Below are positions 59,861 through 64,000 of a DNA stretch of 64,000 nt, piece after piece; position 1 is the first letter of the stretch; each line of letters opens with the position of its first letter. The stretch lies in assembly GCA_016648135.1 (NCBI GenBank), contig JADDOH010005102.1:32095-96094 (forward strand), in the 5' to 3' direction. The notes under the pieces were generated by a model. It was not told where the DNA came from, did no database searches, and was given only the letters and a program-made list of their open reading frames with translations. Source of the stretch: Agrypnia vestita. Lineage: Eukaryota; Arthropoda; Insecta; Trichoptera; Phryganeidae. The translations under genes were made by a program, and so were the position numbers.

Positions 59861-59943
59861 ATTCAGAATAATTATTTCATGTTGATTTTTTTCAATAAAT
59901 AAGTGGTTTAAACAAAGTTAATTTATATTAATTTTAAAGATAG

Positions 59944-61978
59944 TCTCTTAAACTGTCAGGTTTAGCCGGAAGTCTGAATTCAGACACATGGAGATTTCAG
60001 AAGCCTAGGAAAATAAATTTAATGTTTTTAAACTAAAAAAATTCGCAATATATGTACGCCGATGAAATATGAAGACCCCACGGCAAGAAGTTGTTAACTA
60101 ACATTTTTGTCAAAAAATGAATTAATAAGCCGTCTAAACTAAATATTGTACGTTCTTTTCAGAGATAAGTTCAGAACTTAAAAATAATTAGAGCATGTTC
60201 AAATCATAGGGATGAACATGTTAATTACACTTTTTCATAAAAATCATATCATTTACTAATGAGAAGAACATGTTATTTTCAATAATAACATGTTCATGCC
60301 ATTATTCTGAAATTAACACGTTCTTGCCTTTTAATTTGATTGGAACATTTATGGTTAAAATAAATTTTACTCTGGCAGTACTGTCATATATTTGTTTTTA
60401 TTTGAAGACTTTTGTAATATTATGTACTTATATACTATTTTTCAATAATTTTAAATGGTACATACCATGTTTTGTATTATTAATTAACATGCCAGGTATT
60501 TTGTAATTTTGGATAATGGATGGTAAAAACGGATAGCATTTGAAGGATTGTTTGATGTTCGTGTTTTACCAATTTTAAAAAGGTGTTATTCTATTAAAAA
60601 TGAGTTCCAGAGGCGAAAAAATGGATGTTAACTACATTTTTTAAGAAAAATGAGTATATTTTAATTTTTTGTGCATAAATGCTTTTTTTTTACTTTGTAA
60701 ATACTTTTTTGATATTTTAGTGACATAAATCAATAAAAATTAATCTTGAATTAGCAATAAAACATATTTTTCAAAGGCGTAATGCAAATGTCTAATTATC
60801 TCTAAATGATTTGAATGTTAGTTAACAACTTCTTTCCATGGGGTCTTTATATAATCATTCAGATCTTTCGCGTATTAGCAAAAATTCTTATTTAAAAGAT
60901 CTGATCTCATTTCGACCAATCGCGGTCGTTCTTCCTCCCGTAGGTCACAGTGACGACCATTCTATCGACGATCATTGTAGCTTCTACAAGTAAAATTCCT
61001 GATTTCACAGATTGTTCAATGAGTATTTCTTACACCCTTTGTTGAGCTGCTCGAATTATCTTTGCTGAACTCATTCATTCACACTTTTACATATGCAACC
61101 ACTGACACTGAACACGGAAGAATTCTCCAATTCGGGTGGGAATTTTTTTCCCTCTTCGCAACTGATGGATGGAAGATCCACCAACGCAGTAAATCAATCA
61201 CATTAAACCCGCTGAAGATGCTTACAAAATGCTGATTAAGTTTGTGTAGTTAGGTCGAAAATGGTAAGATGATTAGTAGGTATATACAGAGCGTATAAAT
61301 TACGCAAGCCACAAGTTAACTGCTCGTAAAACTCTCTATTTTGATTAATTGCAAGGAAATCCCGAGACTTTTGCACGCATCTCAACATATTCTGATCATA
61401 TTTTCTTATTACTGAGTAAACACATGAATCGTCAGTAATTCTGAAACCAGGAGTCACTGAACAGAGTCAAAAAAATTATATCACTTCTGAAATTGCATAA
61501 CATAATATATTTTGTAAGCTTTATTTCAAGTGAAGACACTTTTTTCTTTTCTTTGGAATTTTATTAAAGATCTTTTTCTTTTGTAATTTCATTTCTTTCG
61601 TAAATGGTAAAAACTTCTATATATTTCTTTCTTATTTGTTTGAATATTTTTTTAAATAGATTGGAATAGATAATTTTCTTGGTACAATTTAATTTGCATT
61701 TTTAATTTACATCGCTATCTTGATTTGCAGATGTACGTAGAGCTTTTTTGTGCTTACACTTTTTTTTCTACATTTAGTTTCTCAATGTTCTGTCTGATTT
61801 TGTTTGTACATTATTGATTATTGCTTGATTTTTCAAAACTTTTTGTATGCATATTTTATTTTTCCACTTGAATATAAGCACTGTTTTATAATTTGATATC
61901 TTTTTTTTAAATACGTATATTCCGTTAACCAGCATTTTCTTTCTTTTTTCTGTGAATTTATTATTTATTTGTAGCATG
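59944..61978 (+). other. AT-rich region without gene, 59.9-62.0 kb
   Basis: GAACATGTTATT-type motifs recur at 60.2-60.35 kb (ATGAACATGTTAATTAC, GAACATGTTATTTTC, AACATGTTCATGCC), perhaps decayed short repeats. A GTTAACAACTTCTTTCCATG stretch at 60.82 kb is the inverse of one at 60.08 kb. Nothing coding. Confidence 0.4.
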
Positions 61979-62156
61979 TTGGTGTAGTAGTCACGATGTT
62001 CGCCTAGTGATCTGCTACTCAGTGGTTCGAGCTCCATTCCGGGACAACAACAAGTTAGTCGTATTTACATAGCATAAGCATTTAGCTTAGTTTGAAAATA
62101 GTAAGAATATTTATGCAACACGTATTCCGTGTTCACATCTCTATTTTTTTAAAAAC
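61979..62156 (+). mobile_element. tRNA-derived SINE, family A, second copy
   Basis: B box GTGGTTCGAGCTC at about 62022-62034, then the body shared with 28866-29044: CATAGCATAAGCATTTAGCTTA, AAAATAGTAAGAATAT and CACGTATTCCGTGTTC, closing with CTCTATTTTTTT. Confidence 0.75.
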
Positions 62157-63129
62157 ATAAATTGTATTGTATACTTTTAAAGTAAATAACTTTATGGCCA
62201 TGTTTGTTAACAAAAGAAAATAAAATAAATAAATAAAATATATATTAATTTTTATTGTTTTTTCTTATTCATTTAATAAATTATCAAATAAATAAAATTA
62301 AAATAAATTTATGAAATAAAATAAAATAATTTTCACATATTTCCTTCTCACCGTTAAAATTTGCATCTTATTCCTCTCATATCCTAATAAAACCATCAGG
62401 GTTATTGACAAGAAGATGTGGGGTCCTATAAAATACCAAGTGACGATGCTGCTATAAAAATATATTTTCATCGATGTCGTCATCCCCCGGATATTTCCTC
62501 AGAGCAATCAATTCACCCTCAGTAAAACCAATTATAAAATCTGTTTCATACTGAACCTTAATGACGACGGTAAATTAAAACCTCCGAGTATTTGACCACC
62601 ACTGTGTAATGTAAACACGTCTGATAGACCAAAAGGCAGCCTGCGCGAGCAGGCTCGGCGGCAAAGGTCGTCGGAGGGGTCAAATTAATTTCCAGCTCAC
62701 TTTTGATGCTTTTTCATCCTTAGGTGGATGCTGGGACTTGGATTTATTACACCAGGTAGGCGAATGTAATACGCCCAGTCTGTGAAGTCAGGTCCCGGCC
62801 GGAACAAACAAAGCAAATCCTACAAGAACACCGGGCAAATACGTCGAAAGGGATATCTCCCCCGAGCGCGATCTTGACCGACCAGAAATGTGGGTTTGGC
62901 GTTGCTGCTGGTTGGCAAATACCTCGATGGATAGCCAGGACATGTCAGTGTGGGACTTGATAGGCAATGGTAATGTGGGGAGATGAAGGAAATGAATAGG
63001 CCGCTGTGACAAGAATTCCGATCGATATATCAAAATTGATTTGTTGTTGGTTTTATACGGTAGAGCAATTTTATCCAAATAATTTATTCAAAAACGAAAC
63101 AAATTGAAAACAATATTTTTATATGCATA
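62157..63129 (+). other. Region 62.2-63.1 kb
   Basis: AT-rich to 62.33 kb, then ordinary unique-looking DNA with a GC-rich patch at 62.62-62.95 kb. The - strand frame 62788-63078 has no recognisable domain. Confidence 0.4.
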
Positions 63130-63310
63130 ATAGGTACATGTGTTCTGAGAACACAGTTACTAGATTTTTTCCGTAGAGGGGTGATTATTAATTAATATAA
63201 GTTATAGAAGTCTCACAGAGGCGAAGCTATTTATATGGGAAACGTGCATGGAAGCCTTTTTATAGGGTGGCCCAAGGCTTATGATGTAAGTTGGCTTAGG
63301 TGATCACTAG
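63130..63310 (+). repeat. Interspersed repeat family R2, copy 2
   Basis: Carries GTTCTGAGAACACAGTTACTAG and TATAGAAGTCTCACAGAGGCG with the GGCCCAAGGCTTATGATG end. Relative orientation of the two parts differs from the 26.7-kb copy. A third partial copy is at 31945-31990. Confidence 0.5.
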
Positions 63311-63434
63311 TTTTGTGGATATATTTGGAAGAATCAGAAACTCTGTAACCAAAAAAGCTAATTTATTTATTTGACTAGCTGTAGTCAGTCAAAAATTGCG
63401 GTAATTTTACATGTCCGTTCCTAAGGAACAAATA

Positions 63435-64000
63435 TTAGGTCCTTACATATGAAATTGACGTTTAGTATGGGAGGAACATAAAGTCGATTTTTTTTTATTA
63501 TAATATATTTATTTAATCAAAGTATGTACCATTGCTATCTATGCACTTTTGCCATCTCATAGGTAGTTCATCGATCCCTTTACTAAAAAAACCATTCGGA
63601 AGGGAATCAATAAAATCTTTGAAGGCGGTTTGGACTGCCCCATCGGAGTTGAATTTTTTCCTTTGCAAGAAGTTATCCAAATTTCGAAAAAAATGGTAAT
63701 CTGTTGGGGCAAGGTCCAGAGAGTACGGTGGATGTCTTAGACATTCCAATTGAAGCTCCTCTAATTTGGTAGCCGTCTGTTGTGCAGTGTGTGGTCTAGC
63801 GTTATCATGAAGCAGCAGTGGCCTAGAGCGATTAACCAGCCTCGGTTGTTTAGCAGCTAGCTTTTCATCATGGTTTGCAGTTGCTGACAATAGACATCTG
63901 CCGTAATCGTCTGGCCAGATTTAAGAAAGCTGTAGTGAACGACACCAGCACTAGTCCACCGAACGCTCACAAGTAACTCGCGTGTGTTGATGTTGCTTCA
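63435..64000 (-). mobile_element. mariner transposon, 3' part, cut by the window edge
   Basis: The + strand TTAGGTCCTTACATATGAAATTG at 63435, preceded by TA, looks like a mariner terminal repeat next to its TA target. Transposase coding runs on the - strand from beyond base 64000 to 63513. Visible: HDNARPHTA with the second catalytic Asp and LAPTDYHFFRNL with the third Asp, the spacing of the DD34D mariner class, and a normal RWQKxIDxxGxYF end. Upstream of about 63890 the match (VRWTSAGVVHYSFLKSGQT) continues in a different frame, so the gene has a frameshift and is inactive as read here. The element sits inside an older repeat related to 36.13 kb. Confidence 0.85.

Larger units (their letters stand above)
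59450..59933 (-). mobile_element. 5'-truncated Penelope-like element with inverted terminal repeats
   Basis: Arms at 59498-59552 and 59877-59932 are near-perfect inverted repeats. TTAAAGATAG at 59440-59449 and 59934-59943 is a 10-bp flanking direct repeat. Reading on the - strand, the order is arm, a coding fragment resembling the C-terminus of a Penelope-like GIY-YIG endonuclease (59665-59860), an AT-rich spacer, a hammerhead-like core, arm. This arrangement of a truncated ORF between partial terminal repeats is what is known for Penelope-like elements. Confidence 0.6.

Overview
The window is arthropod, almost certainly insect, genomic DNA: spliced genes with GT/AG introns and a dense load of non-LTR retrotransposons, mariner, hAT-like, Penelope-like and SINE remnants. 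I could not settle the order. AGGTACCT-type motifs and some repeats recall Lepidoptera, but that is only an impression.

One host gene is certain: Delta, the transmembrane DSL ligand of Notch, on the + strand and 5'-partial. Five exons can be placed at 3101-3161, 11682-11948, 16462-16522, 18945-20420 and 20618-20732. Every splice junction keeps the phase, and they join to a 1980-nt reading frame (659 residues plus stop). It holds the end of the MNNL domain, a six-cysteine DSL domain, nine EGF repeats, one membrane segment, and a cytoplasmic tail with an NxxN Neuralized-type motif, the conserved KNTW and KQLNTE blocks and a C-terminal TQV PDZ ligand. The signal peptide and the start of MNNL lie upstream of base 1. 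A probable 3'UTR of up to 2.8 kb carries four Pumilio-type and three K-box motifs. The introns are fairly GC- and CpG-rich and contain five Su(H)/CSL-type sites, one LINE fragment and one foldback element.

From about 21.5-23.5 kb to the end the DNA turns AT-rich and no further host gene can be supported. This part is a graveyard of mobile DNA: at least eight reverse-transcriptase fragments, two or more tRNA-derived SINE families, a 1-kb hAT-like non-autonomous element with an 8-bp target duplication, a broken mariner at the right edge, several LTR-like blocks, a 30-bp minisatellite, and recurring unclassified families.

The most interesting signal is a set of six inverted-repeat elements (about 6.45-7.20, 38.38-38.63, 44.45-44.99, 51.89-52.43, 55.60-56.09 and 59.45-59.93 kb). 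Each contains a hammerhead-ribozyme-like core: a CTGANGA-like box, a hairpin, GAAA, then a near-perfect palindrome that can only form stem III in trans, and bases that pair as stem I. The families differ in sequence but share this fold, and each is flanked by a 7-14 bp direct repeat. The 59.5-kb copy also encodes a fragment resembling the C-terminus of a Penelope-like GIY-YIG endonuclease, which points to Penelope-like or retrozyme-type elements.
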